From Comamonadaceae bacterium (GTDB taxonomy: Bacteria > Pseudomonadota > Gammaproteobacteria > Burkholderiales > Burkholderiaceae_C), in the NCBI GenBank assembly GCA_947373245.1, contig CANBWY010000001.1, positions 1-64,000 of the forward strand: DNA of 64,000 bases, read 5' to 3'. The notes beneath the pieces were generated by a model. The model saw only the letters and a program-made list of their open reading frames with translations. It was not told where the DNA came from and ran no database searches. Positions within the stretch are counted from its first letter, which is position 1, and each line of letters opens with the position of its first letter. The position numbers and the translations under genes were made by a program. Positions 55,546 to 64,000 of the stretch are shown here, one piece after another.

Positions 55546-56418
55546 CTACTGCGCCGCTTGCAACGCAGCAATGCGTTCTTCCAACGGTGGGTGCGAGGCA
55601 AACAACTTACCCAAACCGCCGGTGATGCCCATGGCCGCCACACTGGGTGGCAAGTCGCCAGCTTGCATGCTGTTTAAGCGGGCCAAGGCGTTGATCATGG
55701 GTTGTTTGTTGCCCAAGAGCTGTGCAGAGCCTTTGTCTGCACGGAACTCGCGCTGGCGGCTGAACCACGCCACGATCATGCTGGCCACAAAACCGAGCAC
55801 GATATCCAGCACAAAGCTGGTGATGTAGTAGCCCATGCCAGGGCCTGTGGATTCGTCGTCTTTGCTACGCAACATGTTGTCGACAAAGTAGCCAATGACG
55901 CGACTCAAGAACACCACAAAGGTGTTGAGCACGCCTTGAATGAGTGTGAGCGTGACCATGTCGCCGTTCGCCACGTGAGCCATCTCGTGGCCCAACACGG
56001 CTTCGATTTCTTCGCGGGTCATGCCTTGCAGCAAGCCGGTGGACACCGCGACCAAGGCTGAATTTTTAAACGCCCCTGTGGCAAAGGCGTTGGGCTCGCC
56101 TTCGTAAATCGCCACTTCGGGCATGGTGATGCCTGCGCGTTCAGACAGGCGCTGCACCACACTGACCAGCCATGCTTCATCTGGGTTGCTGGGCTGGTTG
56201 ATGACGTGTGCGCCGGTGCTCCATTTGGCCATAGGCTTGCTCATCAAGAGCGAAATGATGGCGCCGCCAAAACCCATGATGAGCGAGAAGCCCAAAAGGC
56301 TAGACAAGCTCAAGCCGTTGGCCGTGAGGTAGCGATTGACGCCCAGCAAACTGGCGACGACCCCCAGCACCACCATGACGGCGAGGTTGGTGAGAACGAA
56401 CAGAAGAATGCGTTTCAT
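55546..56418 (-). CDS. htpX: Membrane protease HtpX
   Basis: Heat-shock-linked M48 zinc protease of the inner membrane that helps remove misfolded membrane proteins with FtsH. Two N-terminal membrane segments ([24 protein letters not shown] and [21 protein letters not shown]), the zinc motif [13 protein letters not shown], and two more membrane segments before [18 protein letters not shown] (third ligand Glu). 290 residues from ATG 56418. A J-domain protein follows, which fits a quality-control unit. Confidence 0.95.
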   Translation of the reverse strand: MKRILLFVLTNLAVMVVLGVVASLLGVNRYLTANGLSLSSLLGFSLIMGFGGAIISLLMSKPMAKWSTGAHVINQPSNPDEAWLVSVVQRLSERAGITMPEVAIYEGEPNAFATGAFKNSALVAVSTGLLQGMTREEIEAVLGHEMAHVANGDMVTLTLIQGVLNTFVVFLSRVIGYFVDNMLRSKDDESTGPGMGYYITSFVLDIVLGFVASMIVAWFSRQREFRADKGSAQLLGNKQPMINALARLNSMQAGDLPPSVAAMGITGGLGKLFASHPPLEERIAALQAAQ

Positions 56419-56518
56419 GATTTCCTTTTCAGCGGTGAATACAAAGGACCGCAAGTTTGGCATGGTAGAGGTGAATTCTTGGCATTCAATCCAAGGACCT
56501 CAAAAAGCCACATGAAAA

Positions 56519-57400
56519 CTAGGCCACTTCGCGCTTGGCGCGAAACACCTGTGTGTCTTCGTAAAACGCCCGCTCGGCGTTCGCGGGCCACCAGCCGGGC
56601 ACGCCCAACACGGGCAAGGGTTCGTAGGGCTTGGTGGCCAGCTTAGCGGGTTGCAAGTCTTGCACCAGCCAGGCATCCAACGCAGCTTCATCGTGCGGGT
56701 TCACATCATTCGCCAGGCGATACACATGGCCCGTGATGGACTTGTAAGGCGTGACGAGTTTTTCAAGCAAGGCATGGCCAAACAACACAAGGTGCACGTG
56801 CTGCCATCGCGCGCGCAAGTCGACAAAGAGTGTGAGCCAATCACGTGCTTGCAATGCGGCCCACACGTCATCAGGCGCATGCATGAGGACGACGTTTTCA
56901 TCAAACAAGGTGAGTGCGTCGCGCACGGGGCCGCGAGTGGCGCGAATGCCTTGGGATTCAATTTCCGCGGCTTGCAATTGGTTCAAGCGATGTTTGGCGC
57001 GTGGGAAGCGGTGCCAGCACAGGCCGTTGAAGAAGTCGTGCAGACCGTCTCTTGTGGGGACTTGGGCCGTTTTAAAAATGAAGTCTTCGTAGGCTTGGTT
57101 CTCGGGCAATGCGGCCTGGGGAACGAACTTCACCTCTTTGACAACGCCAAGCGCGAGGGGCGCACTGTTCGTGCTCATACTCGCTTCGCTCGCCAAATCG
57201 CCCGAGCCAGTGCCCCTCTCTCGCTTGGCTGCGTGCGTTATTTTATTGAGCGCTTGGGCCACATTGTGCTGTTGCAAGGCTTGCATTGCGATCGGTTCGC
57301 CTAAGTCGCGCCACGGGGTGAACCACGGCTGCGACCAATCAATGTCGGCCAACACGGCCCCTGCAAAGCCCTCAGTTTGCAAGCTTAAACCACGCGCCAA
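56519..57400 (-). CDS. DUF3025 family protein with an in-frame palindromic insertion
   Basis: A 293-residue protein of DUF3025, unknown function. Core motifs are [55 protein letters not shown] and the C-terminal [22 protein letters not shown]. Residues 58-85 ([20 protein letters not shown]...) are not typical of the family and coincide exactly with an 82-bp imperfect palindrome in the DNA. The gene overlaps pyrC by 16 nt, so pyrC and this gene are probably co-transcribed. Confidence 0.87.
   Translation of the reverse strand: MARGLSLQTEGFAGAVLADIDWSQPWFTPWRDLGEPIAMQALQQHNVAQALNKITHAAKRERGTGSGDLASEASMSTNSAPLALGVVKEVKFVPQAALPENQAYEDFIFKTAQVPTRDGLHDFFNGLCWHRFPRAKHRLNQLQAAEIESQGIRATRGPVRDALTLFDENVVLMHAPDDVWAALQARDWLTLFVDLRARWQHVHLVLFGHALLEKLVTPYKSITGHVYRLANDVNPHDEAALDAWLVQDLQPAKLATKPYEPLPVLGVPGWWPANAERAFYEDTQVFRAKREVA
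57147..57228. repeat. 82-bp palindromic element inserted in frame in the DUF3025 gene
   Basis: Left arm CCAAGCGCGAGGGGCGCACTG (57147-57167) and the reverse complement of the right arm (57208-57228, CCAAGCGAGAGAGGGGCACTG) align with two small shifts, around a 40-bp centre containing CTCGCTTCGCTCGCC. It keeps the reading frame and adds about 28 residues. No other copy is in this window. Resembles in concept the in-frame palindromic elements known from Rickettsia. Confidence 0.55.
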
Positions 57401-58428
57401 GGCAAGGCCTCGCCAGAGCGCAAAGGCTTCAACTCAGCTTCACCAAAGGCAAAGCTCTCGGGTGGTGTCCAGCTCTCGCGACGCAACGTGAGCGTGCCGG
57501 TGTTGCGTGGCAGACCGTAGAAGTCGGCGCCGTAGAAACTGGCGAAACCTTCGAGTTTGTCGAGCGCGCCTGCGTTGTCAAACGCTTCGGCGTACATGGG
57601 CATGGCTGCGTGTGCGGTGTAGCAACCAGCGCAACCTGTGGCGTGTTCTTTCAGATGGGCGGGGTGTGGTGCGCTGTCGGTGCCTAAAAAGAATTTAGGC
57701 GAACCGCTGATAGCCGCTTTCACCAACGCTTGGCGGTGGGTCTCGCGTTTGAGCACAGGCAAACAGTAGTAATGCGGGCGAATGCCGCCCGTGAAAATGG
57801 CGTTGCGGTTGTAAAGCAAATGGTGCGCGGTGATGGTGGCGCCCGTGTACTTGTCGCTCGCAGCCACGTAGTGCGCAGCTTCGGCGGTGGTGATGTGCTC
57901 AAACACAATTTTGAGTTCGGGAAAGTCTTTGCGCAGCGGAATGAGCTGGGTATCAATGAACACGGCCTCGCGGTCAAACAAGTCAATGTCGGGGCTGGTC
58001 ACTTCACCGTGCACCAACAGCAACATACCCGCCTTTTGCATGGCTTCAAGTGTTTTGTAGGTTTTACGCAGATCGGTCACGCCGGCATCGCTGTTGGTGG
58101 TGGCACCGGCTGGGTAGAGCTTGGCGGCGACCACCCCTGCGTCTTTGGCGCGGACGATTTCGTCGGCGGGCAAGTTGTCGGTGAGGTAGAGCGTCATCAA
58201 GGGCTCGAAGTGCACGCCCCCCTCGGCATTTTTGGGCACAGCGGCCAAGATGCGTTGTTTGTACGCCAGCGCCTGCGCCGCCGTAGTGACGGGCGGCCTG
58301 AGGTTGGGCATGATGATGGCGCGGCCAAATTCGGCGGCGGTGTGGGGCACCACGGTGTTCAGTGCAGCGCCGTCGCGCACGTGCAGGTGCCAGTCATCGG
58401 GTCTTGTGATGGTGATTTCTTGCGTCAT
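57385..58428 (-). CDS. pyrC: Dihydroorotase
   Basis: Zinc amidohydrolase of pyrimidine synthesis that closes carbamoyl-aspartate to dihydroorotate. [26 protein letters not shown] has the first metal-binding Hx[36 protein letters not shown] (His) and [15 protein letters not shown] (catalytic Asp) follow. 347 residues, type II dihydroorotase as in E. coli. Upstream are 343 bp without genes that hold two unusual hairpins. Confidence 0.97.
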   Translation of the reverse strand: MTQEITITRPDDWHLHVRDGAALNTVVPHTAAEFGRAIIMPNLRPPVTTAAQALAYKQRILAAVPKNAEGGVHFEPLMTLYLTDNLPADEIVRAKDAGVVAAKLYPAGATTNSDAGVTDLRKTYKTLEAMQKAGMLLLVHGEVTSPDIDLFDREAVFIDTQLIPLRKDFPELKIVFEHITTAEAAHYVAASDKYTGATITAHHLLYNRNAIFTGGIRPHYYCLPVLKRETHRQALVKAAISGSPKFFLGTDSAPHPAHLKEHATGCAGCYTAHAAMPMYAEAFDNAGALDKLEGFASFYGADFYGLPRNTGTLTLRRESWTPPESFAFGEAELKPLRSGEALPWRVV

Positions 58429-58467
58429 GCTGTTGATTGTCTTCGGTTTTTTTGCTGAGCTCGCTGC

Positions 58468-58537
58468 GGGCGGAGGCAGTGGGCAGGTTCCTCATGCTGG
58501 GGTACCAGAAATCGTCACCTGCCCACTGCCTCCACCC
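58468..58537. repeat. Hairpin element A (conserved-loop palindrome)
   Basis: Arms GGGCGGAGGCAGTGGGCAGGT (58468-58488) and ACCTGCCCACTGCCTCCACCC (58517-58537) pair at 20 of 21 positions. The 28-nt loop contains CATGCTGGGGTACCAGAAATCG, found also, inverted, in the loop of element B. It lies 40 bp upstream of the pyrC start. Confidence 0.7.
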
Positions 58538-58674
58538 ACAGACTGCGGCTGACAGAAGTTAGATTGGGACATTGGTATGCCAACAAGGCATCTGCAAAGA
58601 GAGTGACTGTTAGCCTGCAGCTAGCGCTAGTCATCGCATATGTGAACTAAAAATAGTTCAACCTGAAACAGTTG
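58538..58674. other. Structured spacer between hairpins A and B, no gene seen
   Basis: The stretch has further inverted repeats: CTGCGGCTGACAG (58543-58555) with CTGTTAGCCTGCAG (58607-58620), ATGCC/GGCAT in between, the palindrome CTAGCGCTAG (58621-58630), and TGAACTA-AAAA-TAGTTCA (58643-58660). No ORF with coding character. It could be a structured RNA or the inside of a small mobile element. Confidence 0.45.
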
Positions 58675-58744
58675 CGCAGCTTGGGTGCGGCGGCTGGCGA
58701 TTTCTGGTACCCCAGCATGCGTCAGCCGCCGTACCCAAGCTGCG
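58675..58744. repeat. Hairpin element B (conserved-loop palindrome, inverted relative to A)
   Basis: Arms CGCAGCTTGGGTGCGGCGGCTG (58675-58696) and CAGCCGCCGTACCCAAGCTGCG (58723-58744) pair at 21 of 22 positions, and the exception is a G-T wobble. The stem is unrelated to that of A, but the 26-nt loop read on the minus strand contains the same CATGCTGGGGTACCAGAAATCG. It starts 27 bp after the gltL stop codon. Confidence 0.7.
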
Positions 58745-58771
58745 TAGCCCCATCCGGCGAGAAAACAAAAA

Positions 58772-59509
58772 TCAATGCGCCAAGATTTTGTTCAAGAACT
58801 CTTTGGTGCGCGGTTGACGGTTTTCGGGGTGGTTGAAGAACTCGTCTTTTGAGCAATCTTCCAACACCTTGCCGCCCACATCCATGAAGATCACGCGGCT
58901 ACCGACTTTGCGGGCAAAGCCCATTTCGTGCGTGACGCACATCATGGTCATGCCCTCGTTGGCCAAATCCACCATCACGTCCAGCACCTCGCCTACCATC
59001 TCGGGGTCGAGTGCCGAAGTGGGCTCGTCAAACAACATCACGATGGGGTCCATGCTCAAGGCACGGGCGATCGCGACGCGTTGTTGTTGGCCGCCTGAGA
59101 GCTGGCCTGGGAACTTGTCTTTGTGCGCCATCAGGCCCACACGCTCTAGGTATTTCAAACCATGGGCGTGCGCTTCTTCTTCGCTGCGGCCCAACACTTT
59201 TTGCTGCGCGAGGGTTAGGTTTTCGGTCACCGACAAATGCGGAAACAACTCGAAGTGTTGAAACACCATGCCCACTCGGCTGCGTAGTTTGGGCAAGTCG
59301 GTATCTTTGCCGTGCACCGCAATGCCATCTACAAAAATCTCACCTTGCTGAAAAGGCTCCAAGGCGTTGATGGTTTTGATGAGCGTGGATTTGCCTGAGC
59401 CAGAGGGACCGCAGACCACCACCACTTCGCCTTTTTCAATCTTAGTGGAACAGTTGTTCAGCACCTGCACGGGGCCGTACCACTTAGAAACATTTTTTAA
59501 TTCGATCAC
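58772..59509 (-). CDS. gltL: Glutamate/aspartate ABC transporter, ATP-binding protein
   Basis: Polar amino acid ABC ATPase of 245 residues: Walker [20 protein letters not shown]-loop [16 protein letters not shown], signature [15 protein letters not shown], Walker [26 protein letters not shown] and the switch His [13 protein letters not shown] use the GTG start at 59509 ([12 protein letters not shown]) with GGAG 7 nt upstream; the ORF-track start adds 26 residues from the permease gene. Last gene of gltIJKL. Confidence 0.93.
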   Translation of the reverse strand: MIELKNVSKWYGPVQVLNNCSTKIEKGEVVVVCGPSGSGKSTLIKTINALEPFQQGEIFVDGIAVHGKDTDLPKLRSRVGMVFQHFELFPHLSVTENLTLAQQKVLGRSEEEAHAHGLKYLERVGLMAHKDKFPGQLSGGQQQRVAIARALSMDPIVMLFDEPTSALDPEMVGEVLDVMVDLANEGMTMMCVTHEMGFARKVGSRVIFMDVGGKVLEDCSKDEFFNHPENRQPRTKEFLNKILAH

Positions 59510-59526
59510 AGCAAACTCCAACGCAT

Positions 59527-60201
59527 TCAGCGAATGATGGCGATACGCGCTTGCAGGCGACGCACGGTGGCCGAGAGGCCGAAACAAATCACAAAATAAG
59601 CCAAGGCCGCCAAGATGTACACCTCTTCTACGCGACCATAAATCTTGCCTGCGGTCACGAACCCCTTGAGCAAGTCATACGCACCAATGGCGTAGACCAA
59701 CGAGGTGTCTTGAAACAAGATGATGGTTTGCGTCAGCAGCACGGGGATCATGTTGCGAAAAGCTTGTGGCAACACGATGAGGCGCATGTTCTGCCCATAC
59801 GTCATGCCCAAGGCTTGACCGGCCATGACTTGGCCACGCGGAATGGACTGAATGCCCGCACGCATGATCTCGCTGAAGTACGCCGCCTCAAAAGCCACAA
59901 AGGTGATGGTGGCCGACAGCTCCGCACCGATAGAGCGGCCAATCAAAAACGGGATCAGCAAGAAGAACCACAAAATCACCATCACCAAAGGAATGGAGCG
60001 CATGCCGTTCACATAGATGACGGCAGGCAGTTCTAAAACTTTTTTACCCGACAAGCGCATGAGCGCTAGCAAGGTGCCAAACACAATGCCGCCCACCGTG
60101 GCAACGACGGTCAACTGCACGCTGAACAACATGCCCTTCAACACAAACTTGCTGAAGATGTCCCAGTCGACAAAAGAGAAATCAAGTGCGCCCATGCTCA
60201 A
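59527..60201 (-). CDS. gltK: Glutamate/aspartate ABC transporter, permease GltK-like
   Basis: Inner membrane permease of the His/Glu/Gln family, 224 residues with about five membrane segments. [46 protein letters not shown] and the EAA-loop segment [43 protein letters not shown] are typical. The start overlaps the gltJ stop by 4 nt, so the two permeases are made together as a heterodimer. Substrate assigned from the binding protein. Confidence 0.92.
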   Translation of the reverse strand: MSMGALDFSFVDWDIFSKFVLKGMLFSVQLTVVATVGGIVFGTLLALMRLSGKKVLELPAVIYVNGMRSIPLVMVILWFFLLIPFLIGRSIGAELSATITFVAFEAAYFSEIMRAGIQSIPRGQVMAGQALGMTYGQNMRLIVLPQAFRNMIPVLLTQTIILFQDTSLVYAIGAYDLLKGFVTAGKIYGRVEEVYILAALAYFVICFGLSATVRRLQARIAIIR

Positions 60202-60932
60202 TGCCCCCCGCCCACATTGCCGGCCACCACGAGGCCAGGAATTTGCATGCGACGCTCGACCAAGGCCATGGCTCGGTTCACCGCAAACGCCGAGAGGGTG
60301 TACAGCGCCGTCACGGCCAGATACACCTCAACCCCACGTGAGGTTTCTTCTTGCACTTGCATGGCGTACATGGTGAGTTCGGCAATTGACACGGCAAACG
60401 CCACCGACGAGTTTTTGAGCAAGTTCATCGACTCGCTGGTGAGTGGCGGCCAGATGGTGCGAAACGCAATGGGCAGCAACACATAGCGGTAGGTCTGCCA
60501 AGTGGTAAAGCCCATGGCCATGGCCGCATAGCGCTGGCCGCGTGGCATGGCTTGAATACCGGCGCGCAGCATCTCGGCCACACGCGAGGACGTGAAGAAG
60601 CCTAGGCCCAACACCACCAACACAAACCCCGGCACTTGTTGCATGGCCGGAAAAACCTTGGGCAACACGAAGTACCAGAGAAAAATTTGGACCAACACGG
60701 GGATGTTGCGAAACAGCTCCACCCACACGTTGGCGAATCTCGTTAACCAAACATTCAAACGCGTCTCTTGTGGCAAGGTGCGCAGAATGCCCATGAGGCA
60801 CCCCGACACCATCGCTACCACCCAAGCACTGCCCGCGACAGACAGCGTCCAGCCCCAAGCTTCAAACATCCACTCGAGGTAGGTTCGTCCCCCGCCATCG
60901 TCTTGAAGAAAAACCTGCCAATCGAGTGCCAT
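60198..60932 (-). CDS. gltJ: Glutamate/aspartate ABC transporter, permease GltJ-like
   Basis: Second permease, 244 residues. WTLSVAGSAWVVAMVSGCLMGILRTLP, NVWVELFRNIPVLVQIFLWYFVLPKVFP and the EAA segment EMLRAGIQAMPRGQRYAAMAMGFTTWQTYRYVLLPIAFRTIWPPL. The N-terminus (ALDWQVFLQDDGGGRTYLEWMFEAWGWT) is the GltJ type. It lies 19 nt after gltI and overlaps gltK. Confidence 0.92.
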   Translation of the reverse strand: MALDWQVFLQDDGGGRTYLEWMFEAWGWTLSVAGSAWVVAMVSGCLMGILRTLPQETRLNVWLTRFANVWVELFRNIPVLVQIFLWYFVLPKVFPAMQQVPGFVLVVLGLGFFTSSRVAEMLRAGIQAMPRGQRYAAMAMGFTTWQTYRYVLLPIAFRTIWPPLTSESMNLLKNSSVAFAVSIAELTMYAMQVQEETSRGVEVYLAVTALYTLSAFAVNRAMALVERRMQIPGLVVAGNVGGGH

Positions 60933-60951
60933 GTGTGTTGTCTTTTAAAAA

Positions 60952-61851
60952 TTACTTCTTGGCGTAGGCTTCGACAGGCTTGTCGTTCAAGTTCTTCCAA
61001 GCGTCCTTGTTGGCATCGCTGGCGGGCATGCCCAACTTGATGTTCTTTGGAGGAATGGCTTGTGTGAACCACTTGTCATACAACTTGGCGAGTTCGCCCG
61101 ATTTGGCCATGGCCGCGATGGTGTCGTCCGCCAACTTCTTGAAAGCAGGATCGTCTTTGCGGAACATGATGGCAATGGGCTCGACGTTCAACACTTCGCC
61201 CACGATTTTGAAATCGGCTGGGGCTTTGGAGTTGGCAATGTTGCCAGCCAAGATTTGACCGTCCATCACAAACGCGTCAGCGCGGCCTGATTCGAGCAAC
61301 AAGAAGCTGTCTGCATGGTCTTTGCCGAACACTTCTTTGAAGTCCACACCCGTCGCGCGTTCGTTCTTGCGCAACAGTTGCACAGAGGTAGTGCCTGTCG
61401 TGGTCGCCACATTCTTGCCATTCAACTGGGCGATCGACGTGATGCCCGAGTTGGCACGCACCGCGATACGCACTTCTTCCACGTAGGTGGTGTTGGCGAA
61501 AGCGACTTGCTTTTGGCGGGCTTCGTTGTTGGTGGTAGAGCCGCACTCGATGTCGACCGTGCCGTTCTCAACCAAAGGAATGCGGTTTTGCGAAGTCACA
61601 GGCGTGTACTTCACTTCCAGTTTTTTGCCCACTGCTTTTTCAAGGTTGGCGATGATGTGCTGGCAAATCTCAACGTGGTAACCCACATACTTGCCGTCAC
61701 CTAAGGTGTAAGACAAAGCGCCAGACGAGTCGCGCACACCCATGGTGATGGCGCCAGCGGCTTTGACTTTGGCGATGGTGTCATTGGCTTGCGCGAACGC
61801 GGTGCCAGCCAACAATGTGGCCACAGCCAAGGTAACGAACTGCTTTTTCAT
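60952..61851 (-). CDS. gltI: Glutamate/aspartate ABC transporter, periplasmic binding protein
   Basis: 299-residue receptor with a signal peptide (FVTLAVATLLAGTAFAQA, cut after AFA). Mature domain: NDTIAKVKAAGAITMGVRDSSGALSYTLGDGKYVGYHVEICQHI, then VTSQNRIPLVENGTVDIECGSTTNNEARQKQVAF, the SBP family 3 core seen in GltI/DEBP proteins. First gene of the operon, with a GGAG ribosome site and a candidate sigma-70 promoter. Confidence 0.94.
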   Translation of the reverse strand: MKKQFVTLAVATLLAGTAFAQANDTIAKVKAAGAITMGVRDSSGALSYTLGDGKYVGYHVEICQHIIANLEKAVGKKLEVKYTPVTSQNRIPLVENGTVDIECGSTTNNEARQKQVAFANTTYVEEVRIAVRANSGITSIAQLNGKNVATTTGTTSVQLLRKNERATGVDFKEVFGKDHADSFLLLESGRADAFVMDGQILAGNIANSKAPADFKIVGEVLNVEPIAIMFRKDDPAFKKLADDTIAAMAKSGELAKLYDKWFTQAIPPKNIKLGMPASDANKDAWKNLNDKPVEAYAKK

Positions 61852-61889
61852 GCGGAACTCCGATTCAGGTTAAGGAAGCCAAAATTAGT

Positions 61890-61917
61890 ATTCTAGAGAG
61901 TGTTTCGATGACGCCAA
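61890..61917 (-). promoter_or_regulatory. Candidate sigma-70 promoter of gltIJKL
   Basis: Minus-strand TTGGCG (61912-61917), a 16-bp spacer and TAGAAT (61890-61895), about 40 bp upstream of the gltI start. Confidence 0.45.
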
Positions 61918-62062
61918 TCGCCAAGAACCCTCATTACTCAAAACGACACAGCGTGGTAAGACTATAAATTTTCACTTCAGGGAAAGCCCCTACGAATGCA
62001 CCAAAACGAACATGAACAATCCGCGACGGAGCATTTTCCAAATCAACTAGGCAAGGGTCCGT

Positions 62063-63958
62063 GTGCGCACTTCTACAAAAAACCAGCTGACATCGTTGTT
62101 TGGTGTGTTGACCTGTTTGGCAATGGCGGGATGCCAGTCGACCCCGACTATGCCAAGTGAGGCAGTTTCGAAACAAAAGGCGTGCGACGAATCGCTTGGC
62201 GCCGCTTTCCAAGCAGACCCTTTGACAAGCCTGATTTCAGCAAAGGCCTACCAAAAGGGCGACAAAGTTTTCGTCTCTGACTCTGCGGTGCCTGTCACTT
62301 TGGCCGCCGACGTTTGCCTCGTCAAACTCAAAGTAGGACCTGGCAATCCTGGCCCAGCCAATGCGCGATCGACCTCCGATGGCATTGGGATAGAAGTTTG
62401 GCTGCCGTCCCATCAAAACTGGAATCACCGAATCCGCAACTACGGTGGCGGTGGTTTTGTGGGAGGAAATCACATCTATTCAGAAAGCGATGGCTCAACG
62501 ATTCAAAAAGCCGTTGGCTCTAAGTTTCCTGCGCCTGTGATTGCAGGTATGGGATATGCAACAGCAACCACGGATGCGGGTCAGCGCTGGTCTCAGAATG
62601 GCTCATTCATCTTCTTGCCTGATGGCAAACTCAACTCCGTTTTGTTGGCTGATTTTTCACACAGAAGTTTGGTTGAACAAGCCGTCAAGTCCAAGCAGCT
62701 GGTGGCGTATTTTTATGACCAACTCCCCGCTTACTCGTATTTTGACGGGCACTCCACGGGGGGACGTCAGGGCTGGAAAATAGCTCAAGAAAATCCTGAT
62801 TTGTACGACGGCTATTTATTAGCGGCACCTGCCATCAGCCAATCTAAATTTTCGACCAATGCTTTTTATCCACAAGTCGTGATGAAGATGGATCTGGGAT
62901 TCACCTCCGCTGACCCATTATTTACATCGACGCATTTCAAGCAAAAAGTGACCTTGGCCAATCAACGCGCCGTTGCGTCATGCGACAAGGAAAAGTTAGG
63001 TTTTTTGATCGATCCATTTGCCTGTGATTACGACCCGGCCAAGGACACCTCGCTTTTGTGTCAAGGCGTCAAACATCAAGGGCTTGCAGGGAAAAACAAA
63101 GCACCTGACCTCTGCTTAAGCCTCATTGAAGCCAATGCCATTCATAAGTTTTGGTACGGTATCTCATCGGATGGCTCGTTTGATGCCAAGCAAACGGCGC
63201 AAGCACGCAGTGGCAAATCGCTGGGAAACAAACAGCTTTGGTGGAGCTATCCCCAAGGGGCGAATTGGGGGGCCTTGGTTTCAGACGTGAATGATGCAGA
63301 GCGCGTTGCCATGATTCTCAAAGACGTGCGTTACGCACCCTCAAAGCAAGTCAATCCTAAAGTTGATATTCAAAATGCGTCGACGCAGGAACGCGACAAG
63401 TGGCGAGAGATTGATTACGCCGCCCTGGCCCAGGTGTATGCCAAGGGGATTGAGATGCAGCCAGAATTGGCAAACATCAACACAGACAAAGCGGACTTGC
63501 ATCAGCTCAAAGCGCTGGGTCGTAAAGTCATCACCTATACCGGTCTGGCCGAAGATGCCATCCCTCCTGCAACGTCCGTGAACCATTACGAACGCGTGGC
63601 GGCAACGATGGGGGGCGCAGCCTCGGTGAATGAGTTTTTGCGTTTGTACCTGGTGCCCGGAAAGGCACATAGCTCGCAAGGCCGTGGCTATACGGTGGCA
63701 TCCGCCACGGACCCTGCGAAAAACAACACTGTTCCGTTGCCCAAACTCCCGGGTGTTGGCAATCAAACGCCAACCGAGTCACAAGATCAAATGTTCACAG
63801 CGCTGCGCGATTGGGTAGAACACCAAGTTGAGCCTGAAGCCATCACGCTGACATCACGCGACAACACGGTGAGTTACCCCATTTGTGTTTACCCAAAAAA
63901 AATCACTTGGGATGGGGTTGGATCTTCCAAGTCAGCTGAGAGTTATGCGTGCCAATAG
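62063..63958 (+). CDS. Tannase/feruloyl esterase-family lipoprotein
   Basis: A 631-residue secreted hydrolase. The N-terminus has a lipoprotein signal (FGVLTCLAMAGC, lipid Cys24). The tannase fold shows WNHRIRNYGGGGFVGGNH, GMGYATATTDAGQRW, GHSTGGRQGWKIAQENPDLYDGYLLAAPA (nucleophile Ser231), TGLAEDAIPPATSVNHYERV (Asp) and LVPGKAHSSQGRG (His536). Family members cleave phenolic esters such as gallates or ferulates. The normal disulfide Cys pair next to Ser and His (CS...HC) is missing on both sides, replaced by His230 and Ser537. GTG start. Its base composition looks more AT-rich than its neighbours, which may hint at transfer. Divergent from gltI. Confidence 0.88.
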   Translation: MRTSTKNQLTSLFGVLTCLAMAGCQSTPTMPSEAVSKQKACDESLGAAFQADPLTSLISAKAYQKGDKVFVSDSAVPVTLAADVCLVKLKVGPGNPGPANARSTSDGIGIEVWLPSHQNWNHRIRNYGGGGFVGGNHIYSESDGSTIQKAVGSKFPAPVIAGMGYATATTDAGQRWSQNGSFIFLPDGKLNSVLLADFSHRSLVEQAVKSKQLVAYFYDQLPAYSYFDGHSTGGRQGWKIAQENPDLYDGYLLAAPAISQSKFSTNAFYPQVVMKMDLGFTSADPLFTSTHFKQKVTLANQRAVASCDKEKLGFLIDPFACDYDPAKDTSLLCQGVKHQGLAGKNKAPDLCLSLIEANAIHKFWYGISSDGSFDAKQTAQARSGKSLGNKQLWWSYPQGANWGALVSDVNDAERVAMILKDVRYAPSKQVNPKVDIQNASTQERDKWREIDYAALAQVYAKGIEMQPELANINTDKADLHQLKALGRKVITYTGLAEDAIPPATSVNHYERVAATMGGAASVNEFLRLYLVPGKAHSSQGRGYTVASATDPAKNNTVPLPKLPGVGNQTPTESQDQMFTALRDWVEHQVEPEAITLTSRDNTVSYPICVYPKKITWDGVGSSKSAESYACQ

Positions 63959-64000
63959 TGCACACGTCAAACCATTTTTCTCAACTGCCAAAGCGCCAAT

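Overview
The window looks like a chromosomal segment of a betaproteobacterium of the order Burkholderiales, most likely family Comamonadaceae (Limnohabitans/Rhodoferax-like). This is inferred from the protein sequences, the neighbourhoods (nrdAB next to a lysine/alanine-rich histone H1-like gene; xerC-rlmI-CobW GTPase-dksA) and moderate-to-high GC content. It is mostly core-genome sequence. I see no insertion sequences, prophage, CRISPR array, tRNA or rRNA.

Layout. 0-4.6 kb (+): class Ia ribonucleotide reductase nrdA (cut by the window edge) and nrdB, a histone H1-like gene and a DUF167 gene. 4.7-10.2 kb (-): a PfkB-family kinase; the tightly spaced set accB-accC-prmA-zinc-ribbon DUF3426 protein; a TlpA-like thioredoxin and an unknown gene. 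10.3-15.8 kb: mpl (+), then aroG-type DAHP synthase, tldD and rodA (-). The DAHP synthase is preceded by a leader peptide rich in Phe and Tyr codons and a terminator, which together make a readable attenuator. 15.9-20.7 kb (+): YqiA-like esterase, RNase II-type nuclease, TonB-like protein, mtgA, ruvC.

20.8-39.3 kb (-): a complete division and cell wall (dcw) cluster in the order mraZ-rsmH-ftsL-ftsI-murE-murF-mraY-murD-ftsW-murG-murC-ddlB-ftsQ-ftsA-ftsZ-lpxC. Many junctions overlap by 4 nt. mraZ is preceded by four AGTG repeats at exact 10-bp spacing, a likely MraZ operator. MurD carries an unusual Ala/Glu-rich insertion of about 80 residues. 39.6-45.9 kb (-): dapF, DUF484, xerC, rlmI, a His-rich COG0523 GTPase and a DksA with a long histone-like tail. 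46-50.2 kb: CMD-family protein, orphan Bug-type binding protein, a Nudix-metallo-beta-lactamase fusion and a spermidine-synthase-like protein. About 50.2-50.5 kb (-): RNase P RNA (rnpB). 50.6-54.4 kb (+): two tiny genes, a COG2509 flavoprotein, cysteine synthase and an AHSA1/SRPBCC protein. 54.5-58.4 kb (-): an atypical J-domain protein, htpX, a DUF3025 gene with an in-frame palindromic insertion, and pyrC. 58.8-61.9 kb (-): gltIJKL glutamate/aspartate ABC importer. 62.1-64 kb (+): a tannase/feruloyl-esterase-like lipoprotein.

The most notable non-coding signals are the aromatic attenuator before the DAHP synthase; a pair of hairpins between pyrC and gltL that share one 22-nt loop in opposite orientations but have unrelated stems; the in-frame palindromic element in the DUF3025 gene; the MraZ operator; and a 26-bp hairpin between mpl and the DAHP synthase gene. 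All calls come from reading the sequence; no database search was possible.
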